Shown: positions 42,806 through 52,075 of the stretch, in pieces
Layout of the letters: each line of letters begins with the position of its first letter
How positions within the stretch are numbered: the stretch's first letter is position 1
NCBI GenBank assembly: GCA_039939375.1
Contig: JBDVJO010000002.1
Span: forward strand, 248,001-312,000
Source of the DNA: Paracrocinitomix sp039939375
GTDB taxonomy: Bacteria; Bacteroidota; Bacteroidia; Flavobacteriales_D; Crocinitomicaceae
Reading direction: 5' to 3'
DNA: 64,000 nt
Notes under the pieces: model-generated
What the model was told of the DNA's origin: nothing
The model's input: only the letters and a program-made list of their open reading frames with translations
Databases searched by the model: none
Translations under genes and position numbers: made by a program

Positions 42806-43966
42806 ATGATGAAAATAGGAATATTAGGGGCCGGATCAATGGGGTCTGGCATTGCTCAGGTTGCTGCTCAGTCTGAACACACAGTAGTATTGGCAGATAC
42901 CAATCAAGAGGCATTGGATAAAGCAAAGTCAAAACTGGCTAAAATCATGGCGAGATTGGTTGAAAAAGGAAAGTTTGGAAATGACGTAGCCGAAGCCATT
43001 CAAAATAGAATTACCTACTCAACAGATATGAATGACTTTTCTGGATCAGGAATGATCATTGAGGCCATTATTGAAAATTTAGAAATCAAACAAAAGGTTT
43101 TCAAGACCATTGAAGGTATAGTTGACGGGGCTTGTATTTTAGCAACCAATACCTCTTCTTTATCTGTGGCGTCTATTGCAGCTGCTTGTGAAAAATCAGA
43201 TCGAGTTATAGGAATCCATTTCTTCAATCCAGCTCCATTAATGCCGTTAGTTGAAATAATTCCTGCGGTTCAAACTTCAGATGCAACGACAAAAACTTCA
43301 AGAGACTTAATTGATTCTTGGAAGAAAGTGACGGTTTTGGCTAAAGATACTCCGGGGTTTATTGTAAATCGAGTAGCAAGACCATTCTATGGAGAAGCGC
43401 TAAAAATCTATGAAGAAGGAGTTGCAGATTTTGCAACTATTGATTGGGCAATGACCGAGTTGGGAGGTTTCAGAATGGGACCTTTTACCTTGATGGATTA
43501 TATCGGGAACGATATCAACTATACAGTAACCGAAACAGTATTTGCTGCGTTTTATTATGATCCAAGATATAAACCTTCATTTACTCAGAAAAGACATTCA
43601 GAAGCAGGATGGTACGGTAGAAAATCCGGAAGAGGTTACTACAGCTATGCTGAAGGGGTTGAATTACCTGCGCCAACTCAAAATCAAGAGCTTGGAAAAG
43701 AAATTTTAAACCGAATTTTAGTGATGTTGATCAATGAAGCAGTAGATGCAGTTTTCTTGAATATCGCTACGGAAGAAGATGTAGATCTTGCAATGACAAA
43801 AGGCGTGAACTATCCTAAGGGATTGTTGAGATGGGCAAACGAATTAGGGCTTGATAATGTTTTAAAACAACTAGAACACCTGCATGCTGAATATGGCGAA
43901 GACCGTTACCGTCCTTCTGTTTTATTAAGAAGAATGGTGAGAGAAGGCAAACAGTTCTTTTCTTAA
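42806..43966 (+). CDS. 3-hydroxyacyl-CoA dehydrogenase
   Basis: A 386-residue NAD-dependent enzyme oxidising 3-hydroxyacyl-CoA. The Rossmann motif GAGSMGSGIAQVAA is near 7-20. The catalytic stretch is GIHFFNPAPLMPLVEIIP (His and Glu), followed by KDTPGFIVNRVARPFYGEAL. The second HCDH domain is GGFRMGPFTLMDYIGND, and a further C-terminal helical domain runs from 290 to 386. It is of the PaaH/FadB2 size without the hydratase domain. The enoyl-CoA hydratase upstream supplies its substrate in beta-oxidation or phenylacetate breakdown. Confidence 0.95.
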   Translation: MMKIGILGAGSMGSGIAQVAAQSEHTVVLADTNQEALDKAKSKLAKIMARLVEKGKFGNDVAEAIQNRITYSTDMNDFSGSGMIIEAIIENLEIKQKVFKTIEGIVDGACILATNTSSLSVASIAAACEKSDRVIGIHFFNPAPLMPLVEIIPAVQTSDATTKTSRDLIDSWKKVTVLAKDTPGFIVNRVARPFYGEALKIYEEGVADFATIDWAMTELGGFRMGPFTLMDYIGNDINYTVTETVFAAFYYDPRYKPSFTQKRHSEAGWYGRKSGRGYYSYAEGVELPAPTQNQELGKEILNRILVMLINEAVDAVFLNIATEEDVDLAMTKGVNYPKGLLRWANELGLDNVLKQLEHLHAEYGEDRYRPSVLLRRMVREGKQFFS

Positions 43967-43989
43967 AAAGGAATTAAAAAATAGAAGTT

Positions 43990-44019
43990 AAGCTCAGGAT
44001 GTTCCTGGGCTTTTTTTTT
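43990..44019 (+). terminator. Rho-independent terminator of the hydroxyacyl-CoA dehydrogenase gene
   Basis: AGCTCAGGA pairs with TCCTGGGCT with one G-T pair around a short loop, followed by nine Ts. It lies about 30 bp after the stop codon. Confidence 0.85.
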
Positions 44020-44227
44020 GGGTTACTTTTTTTTAACCTGTACATAAACAGCTATAAGTTTCAGTTTAATTTGGTTTTAATCAATTTCATTTGAGGTCTT
44101 AAAGATGAATTTGATTTATCCCTCAAGAGTAATTTAGTATTCTTTAACTCTTGCTTTTGGGGGATTTTTGATTCTTTAGGTTACCTTTTAAACCAACTTA
44201 CATTCTATAGAAACAAAACATACAATT

Positions 44228-45823
44228 ATGAAAAATATAGGATTAGCACTTTTACTGTTCGCAGCAAACATAACAATAGCGCAAAATGATTTACCCATAT
44301 ATGACAAGGTAAACTTTGTCAAAGAGATGGATGCGAAAAACATGGGGAAGAATAGCTTATTTATTGCTTCACCTTTCGCAAAGCCACAATTGTCAGATAT
44401 TAGAGATCAGGACTTAGCTGGTAAGCAGATTAAAAAAATTACGTACCTCTATTCTAACAATAACGCGAACCCATCATTTGGGCAAAATGAATTGAGTAAT
44501 AGTCGTTACAAGAATTTAATGTCTGAGTTAAGTGGGGCAGATTTGGCAAATGTTGAATGGGAAACAAAGGTTCAAGTAGGTTGCGGGACAATTCCATGTT
44601 CTCAAAAACTAGATCATGGATTCATCATTGAATTTGAAGAAGAGTCTAATTCGATTCAAGGTCAACTTGGACACCATCAATTAGAAAATCAACAGAAAAC
44701 TATTCGAGCCAACCAAGCAAATACCATTAAAGGAAAAGAAGGAACACTGGTTAAAATTCCTGAAAATGCATTTGTAGATGCTTTTGGAAATGAAGTTATA
44801 GGTAATGTTGATATCAACTTGAAAGAAGCTTTAACAACTGAAGCAATTGTTCTAGCTAACCTGGCAACTGTGACAAGTAATGGTGAAATTTTACAGTCAA
44901 AAGGAATGATTGAACTAACGGCTCATCAAAATGGTAATGAGGTGTATGTAAAAGAAGGAAAAAACATAAAGGTGACTGTTCCAACTGAATTTGAAGAAGG
45001 ATACTCTTATTTTGAAGGTGAACAGAAAGAAGGTAATTTGGTTTGGGCTAATCCGGTTCCTATTGAAAAAGAGCTGAATGAAGAAGCTGTTGATAATCAG
45101 GTTAAGGTCGATTTAATAGTTGCACAGGGTCAAGTAGAATTTGTCCAAAATGAGATGGTAGCTACTTCATCTTCATACACTAACCTGAAATTAATCAAAG
45201 TAACGGTGAACAAAAAGGGAGTTGGATATGATATCACTGAAAAAAGTATAAAAAACAGATCTTTTAATGAAGAAACTTTTACAAAGGCAGAGATTGATTC
45301 AATTCAATCTTGGTTTGACAATGATTTTGCACCCTTAGGCGGTGGATGGCAGGGGCGTAATGATTTTTTGATGAATAAAAACGCGAACGACATGGTTGGT
45401 GTTAACTTGGGGGGAGTTAGTCAAGATTTGGCAAATACTTTTCGAATGAAAAAACTAGGTTGGGCGAATATAGATTGTTTAACTAGAGGAAATAACGTCA
45501 AAAAAATAAGATATAATGTGGCTCAAAATACCATAGATAGTCTAGAGAATTTCACAATTAGCTTAGTCGTTCCTTCAAGAAGAACTTTTATTCCGGGGTA
45601 TGAAATGAAGAATGGTAATTATTCTTTTACACATGGAGATAACGAGCCAATGGCCTTAATGCCAGTTGGCGAACAAGCATATATTATTGCCATGGGTGAC
45701 AAAGATGGGCAAACCTATTTCGAGCTAAAGCAAGTTAAAATAGGTGAACGAACAATTGAAGAATTAGATTTAGCTAAAATGAACAAAGATGAAGCGCTAG
45801 ATCAAATCAAGAAGACGCTTTAG
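44228..45823 (+). CDS. Secreted protein with a ZU5-like segment
   Basis: A 531-residue protein with the signal peptide MKNIGLALLLFAANITIAQ. Residues 165-250 read TIKGKEGTLVKIPENAFVDA, FGNEVIGNVDINLKEALTTE and LQSKGMIELTAHQNG, similar to the repeated surface domain found in many Bacteroidota secreted proteins (ZU5-like). The C-terminal part (380-510) has no recognised domain and no T9SS tail. It stands alone, with a hairpin directly after the stop codon. Confidence 0.65.
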   Translation: MKNIGLALLLFAANITIAQNDLPIYDKVNFVKEMDAKNMGKNSLFIASPFAKPQLSDIRDQDLAGKQIKKITYLYSNNNANPSFGQNELSNSRYKNLMSELSGADLANVEWETKVQVGCGTIPCSQKLDHGFIIEFEEESNSIQGQLGHHQLENQQKTIRANQANTIKGKEGTLVKIPENAFVDAFGNEVIGNVDINLKEALTTEAIVLANLATVTSNGEILQSKGMIELTAHQNGNEVYVKEGKNIKVTVPTEFEEGYSYFEGEQKEGNLVWANPVPIEKELNEEAVDNQVKVDLIVAQGQVEFVQNEMVATSSSYTNLKLIKVTVNKKGVGYDITEKSIKNRSFNEETFTKAEIDSIQSWFDNDFAPLGGGWQGRNDFLMNKNANDMVGVNLGGVSQDLANTFRMKKLGWANIDCLTRGNNVKKIRYNVAQNTIDSLENFTISLVVPSRRTFIPGYEMKNGNYSFTHGDNEPMALMPVGEQAYIIAMGDKDGQTYFELKQVKIGERTIEELDLAKMNKDEALDQIKKTL

Positions 45824-45838
45824 TAGCAAAAAAGGGTT

Positions 45839-45868
45839 AAACAGGAGTCATGCAAATGTCTCCTGTTT
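45839..45868 (+). terminator. Hairpin after the secreted-protein gene
   Basis: AAACAGGAG and CTCCTGTTT form a 9-bp stem with a 12-nt loop, 16 bp after the stop. Only three Ts follow, so termination is possible but not certain. Confidence 0.55.
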
Positions 45869-46009
45869 AATAAGTTCTATCAAATCAATAGATTAACAAT
45901 GACTTAACAATGTGTTAAATTATTAATGCTATGCATGCTTAGTAATTGTTTCCCGTAATTTTCTTCATAAATTGAGCTCCATTAAAACCCTAATTTAATG
46001 ATTTTCACC

Positions 46010-49000
46010 ATGAAAAGAGCCCAGATTATCCTTGTCTTTTTGGCAATTTCAACCTCAGTTTTCTCGCAAACCCCTTTAGAATTCGACCTGACTAGCAATA
46101 GAGGTTTTATTGAAAACAAAGGACAGTTCATTAACAGAAACTGGAAAAAAGATGAAGTCAAATATGCGATTAATGAAAATCCATTTTACATTTTCTTTAC
46201 CAATAAAGGATTGACCTATCGTTTTGATAAAATCATCAAAAATCCGGAATACCGAAAAGAAGATCCTACTTCTCACAAACGAGTGAACATTTCAGAATTA
46301 ATCCACGCTACTTGGATTGGTGCCAACGAAAACGTTGAGATAAAAGCAGAAGAGAAAAATTCTAATTACTACTCTTATGCCGTTCGAACCGGGGTTGGAA
46401 AAGAAACTAAAAACATTCCTGGAATATCTGGTTATCAGAAAATTACTTATATCAATCTATATGATAACATTGATGTAGAGTATGTCATTCATCCAGCCGG
46501 TGGAATTAAATACTCGATTATTTTGCATCCAGGAGCAGACCCTACTCAAGTTAAACTTAAATATAGTTCTGCACATACAGATACAAAAGATGAGCACATT
46601 TCGTATGGTTTGAATGATCAAGGTCAATTTGAAATCAAGACTTCACTCGCAAGTATTCTTGAGAAAAAACCATTCACTTTTGAATCACTGACTGAAAATG
46701 AAATTCCATCCAAATTTAAATTTGAAAATGATGTTTTAACATTTGACTTAGAAAACTATGACAATACAAAAGAAGTCATAATCGACCCTTGGGTAATTTC
46801 ACCAACTTTTACGACATCTTCTGCGGTTTGGGAAGTAGAAACAGATGGAATCGGAAATATTTATTCAATTGGAGGTGAAACACCAATGGAGCTGCGAAAA
46901 TATACCGCTGGTGGAGCACTAACTTGGACGTATGTGACTCCTTGGGATACGAATTCAGTATGGTTAGGAACAATGGCAACAGATGATGCTGGTACCTCTT
47001 ATGTTACTTCAGGTACTTCTCCTGAAATAGAAAGAGTAGACAATGCTGGAAACATGGTGTGGCATACGAACGGTGGAGGTTTTTCAACCGAGTATTGGTC
47101 AATCACTTTCAACTGTGATAAAACAAAATTAATTGTTGGTGGAACTGGCGCAACTGGGATATTTGGACCTTTTGAGGCCAGAATCTATGACATGGATGTT
47201 ACCAACGGAAACGTTTTAAATACGCAAGTGGTAGGTCAACAGGGTGGCGGATTTACGCCAGTTGAGGTAAGGTCTATTTCTTCTTCAAAAAATGCGAAAT
47301 ACATTTATTTAACCCATAATCAGGTAGGAGCAATCAACCAAAATATTGGTGCATGTCCTACTGATGATCCGTATTTTGAGCTAGATAACGGACATCATCT
47401 CGCCTATAAATGTGAGAACTACCTACCAGAAACTCAAAACGGAGGAGGCCTTAAAGCCTTGGTAGCAAATGACAATTACTTTTACACACATGCAGGTGAT
47501 GAAATTCACCAAAGAGATTTAGGAACAGGAGCACTAATAAATTCAGCCCCAATCCCAGGTGGAAATAGTAATACCGTTTTAGGAGATTTGGTTGTTCATA
47601 ATAGTGGATTAGCAGTGGATGATTGTGGTAATGTCTACGCGGGAGCAGATGACAGAATTGTGAAATTTGATGAAAACTTAAATTTTCTAGCAGAGACAAT
47701 TACCAACTTTTCAGTTTATGATGTTTCTGTGAATTCAAACGGTGAAGTCATTGCTGTTGGAGCAGAGCAAGACAATGGCTCTACAAACAGAAATGGGAAA
47801 ATGCAATCGGCTGGTTTAGGTGCATGTGCTCAATACGCTTTAGTTTGTTGTGATGCAAACATCTGTCCTCAAGACACGCTTTGTGAAACAGATGCAGCTA
47901 TCAATTTATTTACTACTACCGGGGGCGGAACTTTTTCTGGAACTGGGATAACTGACGTGAATGCAGGAACTTTTGATCCAGCAGTTTCGGGATCAGGTGT
48001 GTTTACTGTGCAGTATACGCTTACTTGTGGTACAGATGAGATTGACGTAATTGTGAGTCCATGTACCAATCTTGAAGCTTGTGTTGAAACGAACGGAGAT
48101 ATCACTATAACTAACGGAACAGGTCCTTATACATGGGAAGAAGAAACCATCACCCAAGATTGTGGTGCATGTATTATTGGATGTAACTTCCCGGCAGGTT
48201 GTGCTGTAGATGTAACAAGCTGGACCTTTTATGCAAACGGAACAACTATAACTCCGCCAAGCTTTCCATTACAAGTGACCGATAATGTAGGTTCTACGAT
48301 AATTATTACCGATCCTAACTTATTACCGAATTGTTCTGTTACAGCATGTGATGCAACCATTTCAGCAGCTGGACCTTTTTGTATAGATGATGCCGCAGTG
48401 AACTTAACGGCAGTAGATGCTGGAGGAACTTGGAGTGGAACAGGAATAACTGATGCCAACGCAGGAACCTTTGATCCAGCAACTGCAGGAGCAGGAACAC
48501 ATACCATCACATACACCCTAGTTTGTGGAGATTCTGATACAGAAGATATTATTGTGAACGCATTAGATGATGCCTCTTTCACTTATCCTGCTGCTTCATA
48601 TTGTGTGACAGATGCTGACCCAACTCCTACAATAACTGGTGTAGCAGGCGGAACATTTAGCATTGATAACGGTGGAACAATTAACGCAGGAACAGGTGTT
48701 ATTGATCTTGATGCCAGCGGAACAGGTACTTATAATATTACTTATACTACTACAGGAACTTGTCCTAATTCTGCTGTATTTGCGGTGACAATTACAGCAG
48801 GCGCGGATGCCACAATTACGGCAGCTGGTCCATTCTGTGCAACAGATGCAGCAGTTAACTTAGTAGCAGTAGATGGAGGTGGAGTTTGGGCCGGAACAGG
48901 AATCACGGATACCAACTTAGGAACTTTTGATCCAGCAACTGCAGGAGCAGGAACACACAACATTACTTATACCATTTCAGGTGGCTGCGGTGATGTAGAC

Positions 49001-50920
49001 GATATCGACATCACAGTAAATGCTGCAGATGATGCTACATTTAATTATACAGCAGGTTCTTATTGTTTAACAGACCCTAATCCAACACCTACCGTTACTG
49101 GATTAGCAGGAGGAACATTTACCATAAATAATGGTGGAACAATCAACGCAACTACAGGTGAAATTGATATTACCGCTTCAGGAGCAGGTACCTATGATAT
49201 AACGTATACCACAAATGGACCATGTCCTACCTTTACAACAGTTCAAGTCGTGTTAACCTCTGGAGCAGATGCAACCATCACAGCAGCTGGACCATTTTGT
49301 GCAACAGATGCAGCAGTTAACTTAGTCGCTGTAGATGGCGGTGGAGTTTGGGCCGGAACAGGAATCACAGATGTGAACTTAGGAACTTTCGATCCAGCAA
49401 CTGCAGGAGCAGGAACACACAACATTACTTATACGATTTCAGGTGGCTGCGGAGATGCTGATAATATCGACATTACAGTAAACGCAGCAGATGATGCTAC
49501 ATTTAACTATACAGCAGGTTCTTATTGTTTAACAGACCCTAATCCAACACCTACTGTAACTGGATTAGCAGGAGGAACATTTACCATAAATAATGGTGGA
49601 ACAATCAACGCAACTACTGGTGAAATTGACATTGCCGCTTCAGGAGCTGGTACTTATGACATAACGTATACCACAAACGGACCATGTCCAACCTTTACAA
49701 CAGTTCAAGTTGTGTTAACTTCAGGAGCAGACGCAACCATTACAGCAGCTGGACCTTTCTGTGAAAATGATGCAGCAGTTAATCTTCTAGCCGCAGATGC
49801 AGGAGGAACATGGACCGGAACAGGAATAACTGACGCCAACACAGGAACCTTTGATCCAGCAACTGCAGGAGCAGGAACACATACGATAACTTACACCATT
49901 GGAGGTGGATGCGGAGACACTGATAATATAGATATTGTAGTGAGTCCTTCAGATAACGCTTCTTTCTCATACGCAGCAGCAAGCTTCTGTACTATGGATA
50001 CCGATCCATCAGCAACAATTTCAGGAACAGCAGGTGGAACATTTACAATGGATAATGGAGGAGTAATAAATAGTTCAACCGGAGAGATAGATTTAGATGC
50101 TACAGGTGTTGGAACATATACAGTTACTTACACCACAAATGGGGCTTGTCCAGCTTCTTCAACGTTTAATATCACCATTTCAGATGGTGGATCAGCAAGT
50201 ATTAATCCGGCAGGACCCTATTGTTTATACGATTCAAATGATATCTTGAATGCTTCACAGCCAGGTGGAACTTGGAGCGGAACGGGTATTGTGGATCCAG
50301 CTACTGGAGAGTTCAGTCCAGGAACTGCCGGTGTTGGAATTCACACAATTACATATACAACGACAGGAACATGTGGAGTAGTTGCAACTTTTGATATTAC
50401 AGTAAATGATATTCCAACAGCTGATATAGACGGGCCGTTCTGGATAAACTGGGGAGAAGATGTTGAAATGACAGCCACAGGTGGTACTTCTTATATTTGG
50501 ACACCAGATGAATATTTAAGTTGTAATGATTGTGCAAATCCAACAGCATCACCAATTGAATCAACCCAATATTGTGTGATTGCAATAGACAATGGTTGTA
50601 CAGATACAGCTTGTGTTCAAGTTCTTGTTAACCTTGATTGTGGAGATGTATTTGTTCCAAATATTTTTACGCCTAACAGTGATGATGAGAACAGTTTAGA
50701 ATGTGTAATTGGTGGATGTTTAACACAAGTTCACATGCGTATTTATGATAGATGGGGAGAACTTGTTTTTGAAACCTTCAGTAAAGATGAATGTTGGGAT
50801 GGAACGCACATGCGAAACGGAAAACCAATGAGTACAGCCGTCTTTGTTTATGTCCTTACGGCGACTACGGCGCAAGGTGAGAAGTTAGAACAGAACGGAA
50901 ATATAACCTTAGTTAGATAA
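46010..50920 (+). CDS. Giant secreted repeat protein with T9SS type B (gliding-type) tail
   Basis: I chose ATG 46010 for a standard signal peptide (MKRAQIILVFLAISTSVFSQ); ATG 45998 would add four residues. The 1636-residue protein has a DUF7948-like N-terminal domain (30-260: FIENKGQF, ITYINLYDNIDVEYVIHPAG). A beta-propeller-like region with WLGTMATDDAG runs from 265 to 610. Immunoglobulin-like repeats then run to about 1480, including four units of about 154 residues whose middle pair is nearly identical in DNA. A last domain (FVPNIFTPNSDDENS, MRIYDRWGELVFET, WDG) is the CHU_C gliding-associated sorting domain. It should be exported by the type IX system and held at the surface. PorP/SprF follows. 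Confidence 0.9.
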   Translation: MKRAQIILVFLAISTSVFSQTPLEFDLTSNRGFIENKGQFINRNWKKDEVKYAINENPFYIFFTNKGLTYRFDKIIKNPEYRKEDPTSHKRVNISELIHATWIGANENVEIKAEEKNSNYYSYAVRTGVGKETKNIPGISGYQKITYINLYDNIDVEYVIHPAGGIKYSIILHPGADPTQVKLKYSSAHTDTKDEHISYGLNDQGQFEIKTSLASILEKKPFTFESLTENEIPSKFKFENDVLTFDLENYDNTKEVIIDPWVISPTFTTSSAVWEVETDGIGNIYSIGGETPMELRKYTAGGALTWTYVTPWDTNSVWLGTMATDDAGTSYVTSGTSPEIERVDNAGNMVWHTNGGGFSTEYWSITFNCDKTKLIVGGTGATGIFGPFEARIYDMDVTNGNVLNTQVVGQQGGGFTPVEVRSISSSKNAKYIYLTHNQVGAINQNIGACPTDDPYFELDNGHHLAYKCENYLPETQNGGGLKALVANDNYFYTHAGDEIHQRDLGTGALINSAPIPGGNSNTVLGDLVVHNSGLAVDDCGNVYAGADDRIVKFDENLNFLAETITNFSVYDVSVNSNGEVIAVGAEQDNGSTNRNGKMQSAGLGACAQYALVCCDANICPQDTLCETDAAINLFTTTGGGTFSGTGITDVNAGTFDPAVSGSGVFTVQYTLTCGTDEIDVIVSPCTNLEACVETNGDITITNGTGPYTWEEETITQDCGACIIGCNFPAGCAVDVTSWTFYANGTTITPPSFPLQVTDNVGSTIIITDPNLLPNCSVTACDATISAAGPFCIDDAAVNLTAVDAGGTWSGTGITDANAGTFDPATAGAGTHTITYTLVCGDSDTEDIIVNALDDASFTYPAASYCVTDADPTPTITGVAGGTFSIDNGGTINAGTGVIDLDASGTGTYNITYTTTGTCPNSAVFAVTITAGADATITAAGPFCATDAAVNLVAVDGGGVWAGTGITDTNLGTFDPATAGAGTHNITYTISGGCGDVDDIDITVNAADDATFNYTAGSYCLTDPNPTPTVTGLAGGTFTINNGGTINATTGEIDITASGAGTYDITYTTNGPCPTFTTVQVVLTSGADATITAAGPFCATDAAVNLVAVDGGGVWAGTGITDVNLGTFDPATAGAGTHNITYTISGGCGDADNIDITVNAADDATFNYTAGSYCLTDPNPTPTVTGLAGGTFTINNGGTINATTGEIDIAASGAGTYDITYTTNGPCPTFTTVQVVLTSGADATITAAGPFCENDAAVNLLAADAGGTWTGTGITDANTGTFDPATAGAGTHTITYTIGGGCGDTDNIDIVVSPSDNASFSYAAASFCTMDTDPSATISGTAGGTFTMDNGGVINSSTGEIDLDATGVGTYTVTYTTNGACPASSTFNITISDGGSASINPAGPYCLYDSNDILNASQPGGTWSGTGIVDPATGEFSPGTAGVGIHTITYTTTGTCGVVATFDITVNDIPTADIDGPFWINWGEDVEMTATGGTSYIWTPDEYLSCNDCANPTASPIESTQYCVIAIDNGCTDTACVQVLVNLDCGDVFVPNIFTPNSDDENSLECVIGGCLTQVHMRIYDRWGELVFETFSKDECWDGTHMRNGKPMSTAVFVYVLTATTAQGEKLEQNGNITLVR
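48350..50191. repeat. Tandem 462-bp repeats inside the giant gene
   Basis: Units begin at 48350, 48806, 49268 and 49730. The spacing is 456, 462 and 462 bp, so the frame is kept. Units 2 (48806-49267) and 3 (49268-49729) differ at few sites; units 1 and 4 are more diverged. Each unit codes for two Ig-like subdomains, one starting ATITAAGPFC and one starting DATFNYTAGSYC. Confidence 0.9.
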
Positions 50921-50938
50921 TCTATAACATATTAAAAG

Positions 50939-51982
50939 ATGAAAAATTTAATAGCATTTTTGATTGTGATGACTGGGTTTGGAGCAACAGCTCAGGATAT
51001 ACATTTTTCGCAGTTTTATATGAATCCTTTACAGCAAAACCCTGCAATGGCAGGAGCCGTTTATGGATTAGAAGCGAATGTCAATTACAAAGATCAATGG
51101 CGTGCAGCTGGTGATCCATATAAAACCTTTGGTTTAGGATTCCACATGCGTTTTGATAAGAAAAGATCAAGTGCCGGTTATTTAGCTGCCGGAGCAAACT
51201 TCTTCGCAGATAAGGCTGGAGATGCAAATATGGGAACTGGTCAAGGTAATTTTGCCTTAGCCTATCATGTAAAATTGAATGAGTACAACAGACTTGGAGC
51301 AGGAATGCAACTTGGATATTTTCAACGAAGTATGGATGCCACGGGGTTAATGTGGGCTTCACAATATGATGGCTACCAACACAATAGCTCTTTACCCGGA
51401 GGTATGGTAAATGGACAACCTAACTTTACTAAATTTGATATGGGCGCAGGTTTGAGTTGGGTTTATAACAATACAGGTGGCGATATAAAAGTGACCGATA
51501 ATCACGATTTAAATTTCAATGCAGGAATTGCAGTAATGCATTTGAATCGTCCTAAATATTCATTTATAGGTTCGGATGAGAGACTGCCAATGAAAGTTGT
51601 TGTCCATGGTAATGGTGTTATTTCATTGGCAGAGTCTTCAAAAATGGCAGTTTGCCCAGGTTTCATGTACTATAGACAAGGGCCTGCTCAAGAAATATAC
51701 TTTGGTGTTTTGTTGAGGCATTTATTAGCGCAAGACTCAAAGTTTACTGGATTTAAGAATGGTGCGGCCTTTTACTGGGGAGCATATATGAGAACCAGAG
51801 ATGCTATTTCTGCAAAAATGTTAATTGAAATGGGTGGCTGGGGCTTCGGTGTCAGTTATGATATCAATGTTTCAGCATTAAAAGTTGTAACCAATACAAG
51901 AGGTGGCATTGAATTTTCACTTCGTTATGTGGCGCCAAATCCATTTATTAAGACCTATGGTGCTAATCACTCTAGATTTTAA
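50939..51982 (+). CDS. PorP/SprF family type IX secretion membrane protein
   Basis: A 347-residue outer membrane barrel protein with signal MKNLIAFLIVMTGFGATAQ. The mature N-terminus DIHFSQFYMNPLQQNPAMAG is the signature of the PorP/SprF family. Later strands include YAKDQWR-like segments and a final SLRYVAPNPFIKTYG. Family members act in secretion or surface attachment of cargo with CHU_C tails. It starts 18 bp after such a cargo gene, so the two form a dedicated pair. Confidence 0.95.
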   Translation: MKNLIAFLIVMTGFGATAQDIHFSQFYMNPLQQNPAMAGAVYGLEANVNYKDQWRAAGDPYKTFGLGFHMRFDKKRSSAGYLAAGANFFADKAGDANMGTGQGNFALAYHVKLNEYNRLGAGMQLGYFQRSMDATGLMWASQYDGYQHNSSLPGGMVNGQPNFTKFDMGAGLSWVYNNTGGDIKVTDNHDLNFNAGIAVMHLNRPKYSFIGSDERLPMKVVVHGNGVISLAESSKMAVCPGFMYYRQGPAQEIYFGVLLRHLLAQDSKFTGFKNGAAFYWGAYMRTRDAISAKMLIEMGGWGFGVSYDINVSALKVVTNTRGGIEFSLRYVAPNPFIKTYGANHSRF

Positions 51983-52029
51983 GAACCAACATCCCACAAT
52001 ATTTTGTTGAGAGCTGTTTTCATGACGAT

Positions 52030-52060
52030 TTGAGGCATCCATATTTAAACGCTACCTTTG
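52030..52060 (+). promoter_or_regulatory. Promoter of the DEAD-box helicase gene
   Basis: TTG at 52030-52032 and TACCTTTG at 52053-52060 are 20 bp apart, a full match to the Bacteroidota consensus. The -7 box overlaps the TTG at 52058, so the start codon is the ATG at 52076. Confidence 0.65.
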
Positions 52061-52075
52061 CAGCAAATAAATTCT

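Noticed and set aside
47451..49982. Several minus-strand frames of 60-117 codons inside the giant gene
   Set aside because: Shadows of the repeated coding sequence on the plus strand; they repeat with the units and show no start context.
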